Below, piece by piece: positions 9,714 to 17,019 of a stretch of 64,000 nt of DNA (positions are counted from its first letter, which is position 1; every line of letters starts with the position of its first letter). The notes under the pieces are model-generated. The model did no database searches. It was not told the origin of the DNA and saw only the letters and a list, made by a program, of their open reading frames with translations. Source of the DNA: an uncultured Planctomycetota bacterium (GTDB lineage: Bacteria; Planctomycetota; Phycisphaerae; SM23-33); contig CAITIS010000057.1 in assembly GCA_903892515.1 (NCBI GenBank), positions 113,627 to 177,626 of the forward strand. The letters are read 5' to 3'. Both the position numbers and the translations under genes were made by a program.

Positions 9714-11462
9714 TTACTTCCGCCGCTTCAGCATCGCCAGAGCGCCCAGAACCAGCAGTGACATCGTGGCCGGCTCGGGCACGCCCTTGTTGAAATTGGC
9801 TTCCAGGATGATGTAGTCCTTGAAGTTGACGATGCCGTCACCGTTGAAGTCGCCGGCCGACCAGCCGCCGCTGGTGCCGAAGCCCAGTTCCAAGTCGATG
9901 TAGTCGGAGAACGTCACCTTGCCATCGCGATTGGCATCGCCGGGAATGACCGAGCTGAACGTGTACAGGTCCTGGTACTTGATCTTATTGGTGGTGCCGT
10001 AGTACGGGTCGGTGACGTCGCCAATGTCCAGCAGCACGCCCAACTGGCCGTTGGACTCGACCAGGTCATTCACCGACATCAGCCGCTCGTTGGCGTTCTT
10101 GCCCGTCACCAGGGCGGCCAGGTCGACGTTCTGAATGACCGTGCCGTCGGAGGTACGCATGCCGATCAAGTGGCCGTTGCCCATCGTGCTGCCGTCGATA
10201 AACCACATGGTGTCGTTGGTCAGCACCATTGGCCGGTACAGCGGGTCTTCGTAATTGGCGTAGTACCCAGCGTCGGAGGAGAAACTGTTGGCCGTCTGCC
10301 AGGCGATCGCGCCAGTGGTGGCGTTGATCTTCAACTGCTGGGTGGCCGACACCACGTACAGGAAGTTCTGGTTATAGCCCATGATGGGGTCGGAATTGGC
10401 TGCCAGGGCTTGCGTCACAATGTCAGCGCCGGTGGTGATATTGGCGATGTGCAGTTGTGTCTGGCCGCCGTTGCGGACGTAGAAGGCGTACTTGCCGTCT
10501 TCGGTGGCTAAGAACCGCCAGTAGTCGCTGGTGGAGGTGTAGAAGCCGGTGGCACCGACGTCGTCATTGGCGAAGTTCCGGGTCCAGGCCTTCTGCCCGG
10601 TGGCGAGATTCGTCGCCGTCACATACATCTTGGAGGAACTGGCCACCCCGGTGGTGGACCAGGACGCGATCACGGCCATGTTGGAACCGGCCTTGGGGAA
10701 GTCGCCGTGGCGGAGCCCGGCATAGAAGTCGCCCGAGCCGCTGGGCGAATCGATGTACAGTGGGAAACTCAGGGTGCCCGGCGTGCCGCCCGCCCAGGCC
10801 GAGGCGGAAATATTGGCTGCCGCATAGTTCCATGGGTCGCGGGTGTCGCCGCCGTAATACAGCAACTTGTCGCCGTACACGTTGATGAAGGCGGCGCTGT
10901 CTCCCAACCAGGTGCTGTTGGCTGCGCCGCCGTACGGCAGCAGGGTCCAGATTCCGCTCGAAACGTCCATGGCGCCGTTGACGGCGTGGTCGCCGCCGCG
11001 CCGGGCGTAGATCCTGCCGTCAGTGGCCCAGACGGCTGGGAAGTTGGTGTGGTGGGAGTCGATCTCGGGGTTGGCCTCGGAGGCGTGAAACGAATGCGTG
11101 CCGCTCGAGTACGTGGGCATGCCGGTGTGCGTGGTGGTGGCGCCCGTGAGCCAGTCGAACCGGGTGTTCTGGATCGGGGAGTACCAGTTGCCGTCGTCGG
11201 GCCGGTCGTTGCTGAGGATCCACGTCTGGCCGCCGCGGATCATAACGTTGGTGGCATAGTTGTACGTGGCGTTGTACATGTTATCCGCGCTGTACTTGGA
11301 GTAGAAGCGCTTGGAATACACCTGCTGAAACAGGCCATCAGGCACGTTGTCGGGGGAGTACTTGGTCATGCCCGCATCGCCGCCCTGGTACGCCCAATCT
11401 GCGGCCTGAGTCGCCAGCGTTCCGCAAGACAGCACGATTAGAGCCAACAGGCCAAGTCTCAT
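9714..11462 (-). CDS. Secreted dockerin/PEP-CTERM propeller-like paralogue
   Basis: The 582-residue protein is colinear with the one at 1176-2966. Both share the N-terminal ADWAYQGGD...TKY and YSKRFYSK blocks, the central YWRFLATEDGKYAFYVRNGG region and the same dockerin pair (GDANRDGKVTFSDYIDLEL and GDFNGDGIVNFKDYIILEA). The sorting tail is VPEPATMSLLVLGALAML with a KRRK end. The ATG at 11462 is preferred over an in-frame start at 11507, because GGAGG lies just upstream and the signal peptide (LLALIVLSCGTLATQA) begins at once. The two copies diverge mainly in the middle, consistent with an old duplication. Exact function is unknown; expected outside the cell or in the outer envelope. Confidence 0.8.
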   Translation of the reverse strand: MRLGLLALIVLSCGTLATQAADWAYQGGDAGMTKYSPDNVPDGLFQQVYSKRFYSKYSADNMYNATYNYATNVMIRGGQTWILSNDRPDDGNWYSPIQNTRFDWLTGATTTHTGMPTYSSGTHSFHASEANPEIDSHHTNFPAVWATDGRIYARRGGDHAVNGAMDVSSGIWTLLPYGGAANSTWLGDSAAFINVYGDKLLYYGGDTRDPWNYAAANISASAWAGGTPGTLSFPLYIDSPSGSGDFYAGLRHGDFPKAGSNMAVIASWSTTGVASSSKMYVTATNLATGQKAWTRNFANDDVGATGFYTSTSDYWRFLATEDGKYAFYVRNGGQTQLHIANITTGADIVTQALAANSDPIMGYNQNFLYVVSATQQLKINATTGAIAWQTANSFSSDAGYYANYEDPLYRPMVLTNDTMWFIDGSTMGNGHLIGMRTSDGTVIQNVDLAALVTGKNANERLMSVNDLVESNGQLGVLLDIGDVTDPYYGTTNKIKYQDLYTFSSVIPGDANRDGKVTFSDYIDLELGFGTSGGWSAGDFNGDGIVNFKDYIILEANFNKGVPEPATMSLLVLGALAMLKRRK

Positions 11463-11519
11463 CGAAGCCTCCTTCAGGTTGAGCGCAAACAAGACACGGA
11501 ACGTCACAGTTCGCCTCTT

Positions 11520-11547
11520 ATTCTACCGCGAAATTGCGTCCTGTCAA
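11520..11547 (-). promoter_or_regulatory. Promoter of the PEP-CTERM paralogue
   Basis: On the minus strand: TTGACA (complement of 11542-11547), a 16-nt spacer, and TAGAAT (complement of 11520-11525), with the start codon about 57 nt downstream. The same arrangement (TTGACA-N16-TAGAGT) precedes another PEP-CTERM gene at 50439-50466, and the last spacer bases are similar in both. Confidence 0.7.
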
Positions 11548-11770
11548 TATGAATAGTGCGTAAGGCCTTTGGACCCACAGCATTATGAATGCGGCTGGTT
11601 CAGCTTAGGGGCACGACGGCGCGCACCGCCAAGCCCGGATGGGGCCGTTGAGAGGTCTTTCGGTGATGTTCGTGGCTGCATTTCGCCTGTTGAACTTTTC
11701 CGCCTTTGCCGGCTGGGGAATCATATCGTAGGTTTGAAGTGTCGCCTCGCTGGGCCCTGTGGCCTGGTGA

Positions 11771-11864
11771 GCGTCCCCGAAAAGGCAAACCGCCGGTGAC
11801 GGCGGGGCGCAAAGCCGCGGGTCCCGGGCGTTGTGTTTTGGCCCGGGATGGCCGATGTGGACGG
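11771..11864 (+). promoter_or_regulatory. Candidate cyclic-di-GMP-I (GEMM-I) riboswitch
   Basis: The features match the GEMM-I aptamer in order. The P1 arms are CGTCC (11772-11776) and GGACG (11859-11863). A conserved GGCAAACC sits at 11784-11791. The first hairpin is CCGCCG/CGGCGG with a GTGA (GNRA) tetraloop at 11796-11799. The conserved GGCGCAAAGCC is at 11806-11816. The second hairpin is CCCGGGC/GCCCGGG (11823-11829 and 11841-11847), followed by ATGGCCGATG. By hand alignment the base equivalent to G20 of the Vibrio Vc2 aptamer is G, which favours c-di-GMP over cyclic AMP-GMP. A weak promoter (TTGCCG at 11706, 17 nt, TAGGTT at 11729) lies just upstream. It leads into the pilin operon 535 nt further on. 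Confidence 0.8.
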
Positions 11865-12398
11865 ACCGATGTGTTGGTCCGCCCCTGGCTGCCGAAGGGA
11901 CAGGGACTCCAGACGCTTTTCGAGCGTTTGGGGCCCCGCGGAGTTTTCCGGCCGCGAAATGAATGCTGGCCGGAACCGCTGTCATGGCGTTTCGATCGGC
12001 ATGGCCGTTCGTCTCGCCTGGGCCTCTGAACGTGCTGATCGGCAAGTGGTTGTTGCGCTCGGCGACTTCTGTTGCCCACCCCCTTCGTAGCTTTCTGCCA
12101 GAGTCCCGCATTTTCAATTTAAGGTCACTATTTCCCCCGTCGATACGTCCCATGCAGGGATACCGCTCACGTGCCCGGCGCATCCGGCCTGGCCCAAGAG
12201 CGAGGTGCGAAAGGAGGTGCTTGGCGACGATCGAAGATGGATCGTACTCAAGCAGGTCGTTGATGTAGGCGATGAAGAGAAGCAACTGGTGACCGGGATT
12301 CTGGCTCGCTCAGGCGGACACGACTTCACAGGCCGCTGTACCTCCGAGCCCAGCAAGAGACCGGTAGGGTAAGAACTGTCACACTTGGAGGTAATGCA
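11865..12398 (+). other. Long leader between riboswitch and first pilin gene
   Basis: A small hairpin GGACC/GGTCC (11863-11880) overlaps the last base of the aptamer P1 stem. A second stem CCAGACGC/GCGTTTGG (11909-11931) lies in a region ending GCGGAGTTTT at about 11938-11947, a possible but poor terminator that could be the expression platform. From 12091 to 12371 a frame without an ATG reads as protein-like sequence (for example EVLGDDRRWIVLKQVVDVGD). It may be a gene remnant and was not called as a gene. GGAGG at 12387-12391 is the ribosome site of the pilin. Confidence 0.45.
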
Positions 12399-12884
12399 AT
12401 GAAACGTACTGGCTTCACACTGGTAGAAATTCTGATCGTGGTCGTGATCTTGGGCATCTTGGCCGCCATCGTCATCCCGCAGTTTACCGATGCCGCCAAT
12501 GACGCGCGCGATTCTTCGGTGCAGTCTGACCTGCAGACGCTGCGCAGCGCTGTCGAGTTGTATAAGGTCCAGCATTGCGAGCTGCTGCCCAACCAGACCC
12601 AGGCCGCCAACGGCACGATCACGTCCGACGCTGCCGTGGCCAACTTCGTGTCTCGTTTGACGGGCAAGACCGACATCAACGGCACGATCAATGCCGCCGG
12701 TGCCTATGGTCCGTACCTGCAGAAGTTCCCGACGAACCCGAATTCGTCCACGGCCACGATTGGCGCGACGCCGGTCTTCGGGACGACTGATCCCGGTGCT
12801 GCTAGCGCCACCGCCGGCTGGTTCTTCAACACGACCACCGGCAAGACGACGGCCTGTGCCACTGTTGCTCAGACCGCCTGGTAG
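12399..12884 (+). CDS. Type IV pilin / major pseudopilin
   Basis: The 161-residue protein has a textbook class III signal. The leader MKRTG is cut after Gly5, and the mature protein starts FTLVEILIVVVILGILAAIV with Glu at +5. The hydrophobic helix is followed by a GspG/PilA-like body (DLQTLRSAVELYKVQH). It is the first gene of the cluster, with a strong GGAGG 8 nt before the ATG, and is followed by a stable hairpin, as expected of the most abundant subunit. The C-terminal half is Ala/Thr-rich and ends in a short Cys-containing tail. It is assembled in the inner membrane into a pilus or pseudopilus; prepilin peptidase is not encoded in this window. Confidence 0.88.
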   Translation: MKRTGFTLVEILIVVVILGILAAIVIPQFTDAANDARDSSVQSDLQTLRSAVELYKVQHCELLPNQTQAANGTITSDAAVANFVSRLTGKTDINGTINAAGAYGPYLQKFPTNPNSSTATIGATPVFGTTDPGAASATAGWFFNTTTGKTTACATVAQTAW

Positions 12885-12904
12885 CGAAAAGATGCTCTGT
12901 GGCT

Positions 12905-12935
12905 CTCCCGGGCGTCCCACAAGGACGCTCGGGAG
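12905..12935 (+). promoter_or_regulatory. Stable hairpin after the major pilin gene
   Basis: The arms at 12905-12917 and 12923-12935 form a 13-bp stem (one G-U pair) over the loop CACAA, 20 nt past the pilin stop. No T run follows. It could protect the upstream mRNA or attenuate read-through, so that the first pilin is made in excess. Confidence 0.6.
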
Positions 12936-13038
12936 CTGCGCAGGGCTTCGAGGATGTCACGCGTACGAGGAGACCTTTCACGGCCGGACGAAGACGCTGC
13001 AAGATCTGTCCGGCCGGCAGCCAAGAAGGCGCAGCGAC

Positions 13039-13539
13039 ATGATGCCCAAGGCGTTCACACTCGTTGAGATCCTGATCGTCGTAGTGATCCTGGGGATCCT
13101 GGCGGCGATCGTGGTGCCCAAGTTCAGCGGGGCATCGGACCAGGCCCGGGCCAGCATGCTGGCCGACGACCTGCGACTGATGCGGACGCAGTTCATGGTG
13201 TACAAGTCCCAGCACCACGGCGTGTCGCCGGGCTATCCCGGTGGCGATGACACTGCCGCGCCTAACGGCGATGCACTGGTGGCGCAAATGACTCTGGCCA
13301 GCAATGCCGCCGGCACGACCGGAGCTATCGGCTCGGTCGGGTTGAACTACGGCCCGTACTTCCGCGAGTTCCCGCCCAATCCGGTCAATAGCAAGACCAC
13401 GGTCCTGGTGATCGAGGATGCCGGCGCAGTTCCGGCCGCCAGCAACGTATTCGGCTGGATCTACCAGCCTTCCACGATGACCATCCGGGCCGACTCGACG
13501 GGGGTCGATGACCAGGGCAAAGCCTTCTACAACTACTAA
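13039..13539 (+). CDS. Second GspG-like pseudopilin
   Basis: The protein has 166 residues. The prepilin motif is MMPKA followed by FTLVEILIVVVILGILAAIV, with Ala instead of Gly before the cut site; Glu+5 is kept. The body (ADDLRLMRTQFMVYKSQHHG, then GYPGG) resembles the neighbouring pilin, and the ending FGWIYQPSTMTIRAD is typical of planctomycete-type GspG pseudopilins. The start at 13039 (with a second ATG at 13042) is taken because the signal begins there; a weak AGAAGG lies upstream. Probably a tandem duplicate of the preceding gene that has diverged in its globular part. Confidence 0.85.
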   Translation: MMPKAFTLVEILIVVVILGILAAIVVPKFSGASDQARASMLADDLRLMRTQFMVYKSQHHGVSPGYPGGDDTAAPNGDALVAQMTLASNAAGTTGAIGSVGLNYGPYFREFPPNPVNSKTTVLVIEDAGAVPAASNVFGWIYQPSTMTIRADSTGVDDQGKAFYNY

Positions 13540-13544
13540 CAATT

Positions 13545-14036
13545 ATGAAAAGCCGACGGGTTCAACTCGTTCTCCGCGGCATCACCTTAATGGAGTCGCT
13601 CCTGGCTGCCGTCATTCTGGCGATGGCTATCGGAGCGATTGTCATTCCCTTTGCCACCGGCGCCCAGACCACCGCCCAGGACACGCGCATGACCGTGGCG
13701 GTGAACCTGGCCCAGGACTTGATGGAAGAAATTCTCGCCAAGTCGTGCCTGGACCCCAATGGGACCGAGGTCGGCGAGAATGGCCGAAGCACGTGGGATG
13801 ACATGAAGGACTACAACAACCTCGTCGAGTTGCCCGGCTTTATCAAGAGCCTGGATGGCTCGAGCGTTACCGATGCGGCGGCGGCAAATATGACGCGCAA
13901 GGCCTTCGTGATGGATGATTGGGTTTCCGGCCAGGACACCGCTCACCCGGCCAACTTCCAGCGCGTCGTCGTCGAAGTCTATTCCAACTGGGCGTTGGTC
14001 GTAAGGCTGTCCCGGTTGGTGTACATGGGCACTTGA
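13545..14036 (+). CDS. PilV/GspI-like minor pseudopilin
   Basis: The 163 residues have a 12-residue basic leader ending in Gly, then ITLMESLLAAVILAMAIGAI with Glu at +5. The MESLLA wording is typical of PilV/GspI minor pilins. The body contains QDLMEEILAKSCLDPNG, also usual in this subgroup. The gene begins 5 nt after the preceding stop, so it is in the same operon. Minor pilins of this type prime filament assembly at the inner membrane. Confidence 0.8.
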   Translation: MKSRRVQLVLRGITLMESLLAAVILAMAIGAIVIPFATGAQTTAQDTRMTVAVNLAQDLMEEILAKSCLDPNGTEVGENGRSTWDDMKDYNNLVELPGFIKSLDGSSVTDAAAANMTRKAFVMDDWVSGQDTAHPANFQRVVVEVYSNWALVVRLSRLVYMGT

Positions 14037-14048
14037 TGAGCTCTTGCA

Positions 14049-14153
14049 TGTAGGGTGGGCCGAGGCTTCGCTGTTTGAAGCCGAGTCCCACCTCTTGGAA
14101 GGCAATGGTGGGACTCGTCGCTTCGCGCCTCGGCCCACCCTACGGGCCTGCCC
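14049..14153. repeat. Palindromic repeat family A
   Basis: An inverted repeat with outer arms TAGGGTGGGCCGAGG and CCTCGGCCCACCCTA and inner parts such as GAGTCCCACC and GGTGGGACTCGTCGCTTCG. Relatives lie at 37115-37206 and 49100-49158. It is inserted between two pilin genes without breaking either. Confidence 0.75.
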
Positions 14154-14186
14154 CGAGCGAGCGCCCTGGCAGGCAGGCTTAGATAA

Positions 14187-14822
14187 ATGAAACGAACCGC
14201 CTTTACATTCCCGGAATTGACGATGGCCGCCGCCATCACCTGCCTGATCGGCCTGGCGGTGGCCGGGGCGGCCAGTTCGCTGTCCTACGCGTACAACCAG
14301 ACCCAGAACATGAGCGAGCTGCTGCAGAGTCAGCGCGTGGCCATGAGCAACATGGAACGGGTACTGCGGACCGGCAAGCTGGTCGTGGCCGTGATCCCCG
14401 GCGGGCTGATCGTCTGGCAGGGTGACGCCAACGTCAATGGCAGCATCGATCTGAACGAGCTGGTGAAGATTGAATTCGACTCGGCCAATCATCAGATCGT
14501 GCAGGAGTCGCTGCCCGGCCTGGCGACGGGGCTGAACCCAAAGCTCACGCTGGCGTCGGCGAACAATTACTCGACCACCAAGACCTCGATGGACTCGGCC
14601 ATACGCAGCACGTACATGAAGTCGGCGGTCCTGGCGACGAACGTTCGGGGCTTTGAGGTCAAAACGAACGCCGCCTCGCCCCTGACAACCGTGGTACTGA
14701 TTCGCGTGACGACCAGCCAGGGCACTGAATCCGTCACTGTGACCAATAGCATCGCGCTGCGGGCCGACTCGACCGGCGCGGTGACATACACCCACAACGT
14801 GCCGATCCTGTGCTTGAACTGA
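14187..14822 (+). CDS. PilW/GspJ-like minor pseudopilin
   Basis: The 211-residue protein has leader MKRTA (Ala before the cut) followed by FTFPELTMAAAITCLIGLAV, with Glu at +5. The remainder resembles PilW/GspJ: a long helix (QTQNMSELLQSQRVAMSNME) and a beta-rich C-terminal part ending with ALRADSTGAVTYTHN. Its position after the PilV/GspI-like gene and before the PilX/GspK-like gene matches the usual minor-pilin order. Assigned to the subgroup by order and layout more than by sequence. Confidence 0.72.
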   Translation: MKRTAFTFPELTMAAAITCLIGLAVAGAASSLSYAYNQTQNMSELLQSQRVAMSNMERVLRTGKLVVAVIPGGLIVWQGDANVNGSIDLNELVKIEFDSANHQIVQESLPGLATGLNPKLTLASANNYSTTKTSMDSAIRSTYMKSAVLATNVRGFEVKTNAASPLTTVVLIRVTTSQGTESVTVTNSIALRADSTGAVTYTHNVPILCLN

Positions 14823-14829
14823 GGGCATC

Positions 14830-15993
14830 ATGAAACAGAGGGCGACGATTCGGAAAAGCAACTGCTATCGGCGCCGCGGCGGTTTCGCGCTGGTGCTGGT
14901 GATGATCTTCGTGGTCACGGCCGTGATCCTGGGGCTGTCGTACATGTCCTCGGCCTCGATCCACACAGCTGTGTCGAAGAACCTGCTATCGCAGGCCCAA
15001 GCGCGATACCTGGCCGAATCGGGCATTCAACACGGCATGTACCTGCTCAAGAACGATCCCAACGTCACCGGCGCCAGGGGGCCCTTCACGCTGCGAAACT
15101 CCGTGGAGACCTACAACATCACGATTAGCCCGGGCGCACAGCCCGGCACGTGGACGATTGGCTCGACCGCCAACGTCAAGGCCACCCATCGCACCACCTC
15201 GGCCACAGTGTCGAGGGTGGCTTGTCCGCCGATCAAGCTCAAGCAGGGCATGTTTGTGGGCAACGGCTCGGTGAGCTTTCCGTGGGGTCTGGTGCTCAAT
15301 TCCGACGTTCAGATAAACGGCTACTGCTTCAATCTGGCCGACATAAACGGGTCGGTCACAGCCACTCAGGGCGTGGACGATTACTGCTGGCGCATCAGTG
15401 GCGACGTGGACGGATCGGCCCAGGCCGTCACCCCGCCGGCCGTCACGGTCGCGCAGTACTCGGACACCTATAGCCTGAATGGCCAGAACTACACATCCAC
15501 CGTGCGGTCGGATGCTCAGCTTAAGAGCGATTCGAACCTGGGCGGCGGCGCGGCCATTACCGCCACGAACATCGGCGGCGTGGTGTACCTGAGGCCCGCC
15601 GGCGGGACGGTGCAGTTGTGGTCGAATTTCACTTTCCAGGGCACGATCGTCATTGACGGCAACGTCGAGATCATGGGCACCGGCGTGACGCTGACGGCCG
15701 TCAACGGTTTTCCGGCCATCGTCGCCAGTGGCTGCATCAAGGTGGACCGGAACGCCACGGCGGTGGTCAACGGGCTGGTGGTGGCCAAGCAGGGCGTCAT
15801 CTCCAATGCCGCTAACTCCGCCAGCAGCCTGACGATAAACGGAGGATTACTGTGCGACAGCACGGGCGTCTCGGGCGGTCTGGCGGGGTCGTATAGTGTG
15901 ACCTACCAAAAGGATCGGGCTCAGATTTACGACTTTTCCCTCAACTCAGCCGCCAGAGTGCCGAAAGTCTGTGTAGTGAATTGGAACGATTGA
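14830..15993 (+). CDS. PilX/GspK-like minor pseudopilin
   Basis: The 387-residue protein has an 18-residue basic leader ending in Gly-Gly before FALVLVMIFVVTAVILGLSY. Glu+5 is absent, which is typical of GspK/PilX tip subunits. The segment SQAQARYLAESGIQHGMYLL is the usual PilX/GspK N-terminal helix. The C-terminal half is a repetitive beta-rich region (TIVIDGNVEIMGTGVTLTAV) resembling the right-handed beta-helix seen in some polymer-forming or adhesive domains. By analogy with GspK it may cap the pilus tip; the beta-rich part might bind something outside the cell. Confidence 0.72.
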   Translation: MKQRATIRKSNCYRRRGGFALVLVMIFVVTAVILGLSYMSSASIHTAVSKNLLSQAQARYLAESGIQHGMYLLKNDPNVTGARGPFTLRNSVETYNITISPGAQPGTWTIGSTANVKATHRTTSATVSRVACPPIKLKQGMFVGNGSVSFPWGLVLNSDVQINGYCFNLADINGSVTATQGVDDYCWRISGDVDGSAQAVTPPAVTVAQYSDTYSLNGQNYTSTVRSDAQLKSDSNLGGGAAITATNIGGVVYLRPAGGTVQLWSNFTFQGTIVIDGNVEIMGTGVTLTAVNGFPAIVASGCIKVDRNATAVVNGLVVAKQGVISNAANSASSLTINGGLLCDSTGVSGGLAGSYSVTYQKDRAQIYDFSLNSAARVPKVCVVNWND

Positions 15994-16048
15994 GCCGCAG
16001 TGCAGCGCACGATGAATCCGTGCTGGCTCGGCTCACAGGAGACTTGCG

Positions 16049-16366
16049 ATGAATACGACACGGACTGTCCATGTGGATCTGTACACCAAGGTGTGCCTGA
16101 CGGCCATCGCCTTTCTGATGACCCTGCTGGTGCTGGGGCTTTGGACCGGCGGGCCGATCCAGGCGCAGCGGGCGCAGGCCGGACCGGCGGGTGATCCGCT
16201 GGTGGTGGGCGATTCGGCACAGACAGGCGGCATCCCCGACACCGGCGCCCAGCGCTACGCCATGATCAACGGCATCAAGGACACCAACACCCGGCTGGAC
16301 AAGATCGTCAGCCTGCTCGAAAGCGGCAAGGTCCGCGTCATCACCGTGGATGAGAAGGGCAAATAA
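16049..16366 (+). CDS. Small single-pass membrane protein in pilin operon
   Basis: The 105 residues have one membrane segment near the N-terminus (VCLTAIAFLMTLLVLGLW, about 15-32). An exported linker rich in Gly/Ala follows, then a short charged helix (IKDTNTRLDKIVSLLESGKV) that may be a coiled coil. AGGAGA precedes the ATG, and its stop overlaps the next start. No family was recognised. The position between the PilX-like and GspH-like genes suggests a pilus accessory role, which is inference only. Confidence 0.7.
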   Translation: MNTTRTVHVDLYTKVCLTAIAFLMTLLVLGLWTGGPIQAQRAQAGPAGDPLVVGDSAQTGGIPDTGAQRYAMINGIKDTNTRLDKIVSLLESGKVRVITVDEKGK

Positions 16367-16860
16367 TGACGCCCGCACGCCTACATCCTGGCCGGGGATT
16401 CTCCCTGGTGGAGATTATGGTCGTGCTGGTGGTGATGGCCATCCTGGCGGCCATGGCGCTGCCGGAGCTGACGGGCCGGAATGACATGGCCTCGCTGGCG
16501 GCGTCGCGTCGGCTCACCGCCGACATGGAATACGCCCAGAACCTGGCCATTACCAGCCAGGCCGATGTGTATGTGACCTTCGACCGGACCAACAACTTGT
16601 ACCGGCTGACGGATGCCAACAACGCGGATATTCCGCACCCGGTCATTCACACCTCGAACTTCGTGGTGGACTTTGACACGCTCAACGGCGCCCAGGGCGT
16701 GAAGATTTCAACGGTGACGTTCCCCAACAGCAAAGTGAAGTTTACGTCGCTCGGCGCCCCGGATAACGCCGGCTCGGTCACTCTCACCTGTTCCAGCCGC
16801 AGCTACGTCGTAAGCGTAGCGGCCGTCACGGGACGGGTGACGATCAACCCAGGGCCATAG
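16366..16860 (+). CDS. GspH/FimT-like pseudopilin
   Basis: The 164-residue protein has an 11-residue leader ending in Gly and then FSLVEIMVVLVVMAILAAMA, with Glu at +5. The helix continues as ASRRLTADMEYAQNLAITSQ, the recognisable GspH/FimT pattern, and a small beta domain follows. The start overlaps the preceding stop (TAATG), so the two are coupled. It is the sixth pseudopilin in a row. Confidence 0.82.
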   Translation: MTPARLHPGRGFSLVEIMVVLVVMAILAAMALPELTGRNDMASLAASRRLTADMEYAQNLAITSQADVYVTFDRTNNLYRLTDANNADIPHPVIHTSNFVVDFDTLNGAQGVKISTVTFPNSKVKFTSLGAPDNAGSVTLTCSSRSYVVSVAAVTGRVTINPGP

Positions 16861-16873
16861 CCGCCGGGTGAGA

Positions 16874-16985
16874 AGTGGCACGGGCGTCTCGCCCGTGTGT
16901 GTCACGGCCGTCTTGGCCGTGTCGGATGAATAGGCCATGGGCGAGACGCCCATGACACGCATGGCCGAGACGGCCATGTCACAAG
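16874..16985. repeat. Palindromic repeat family B
   Basis: Two nested hairpin texts: CACGGGCGTCTCGCCCGTG and CATGGGCGAGACGCCCATG, plus CACGGCCGTCTTGGCCGTG and CATGGCCGAGACGGCCATG. Copies of the first pair also lie at about 28866-28953, 33866-33930 and inside the element at 34674-34800. It separates the pilin genes from pilM. Confidence 0.75.
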
Positions 16986-17019
16986 AGAAGACGTTTTGCC
17001 GGCTGATAGGAAGGCCAGT

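Noticed and set aside
11605..12285. Minus-strand frame starting LLFIAYINDLLEY, suggestive of a reverse transcriptase
   Set aside because: Only the first dozen residues resemble an RT motif; the rest is unlike one and runs antisense to the riboswitch.
12923..12935. Terminator between the first and second pilin genes
   Set aside because: The stem is strong but no T run follows, and the downstream genes have no separate promoter that I could find.
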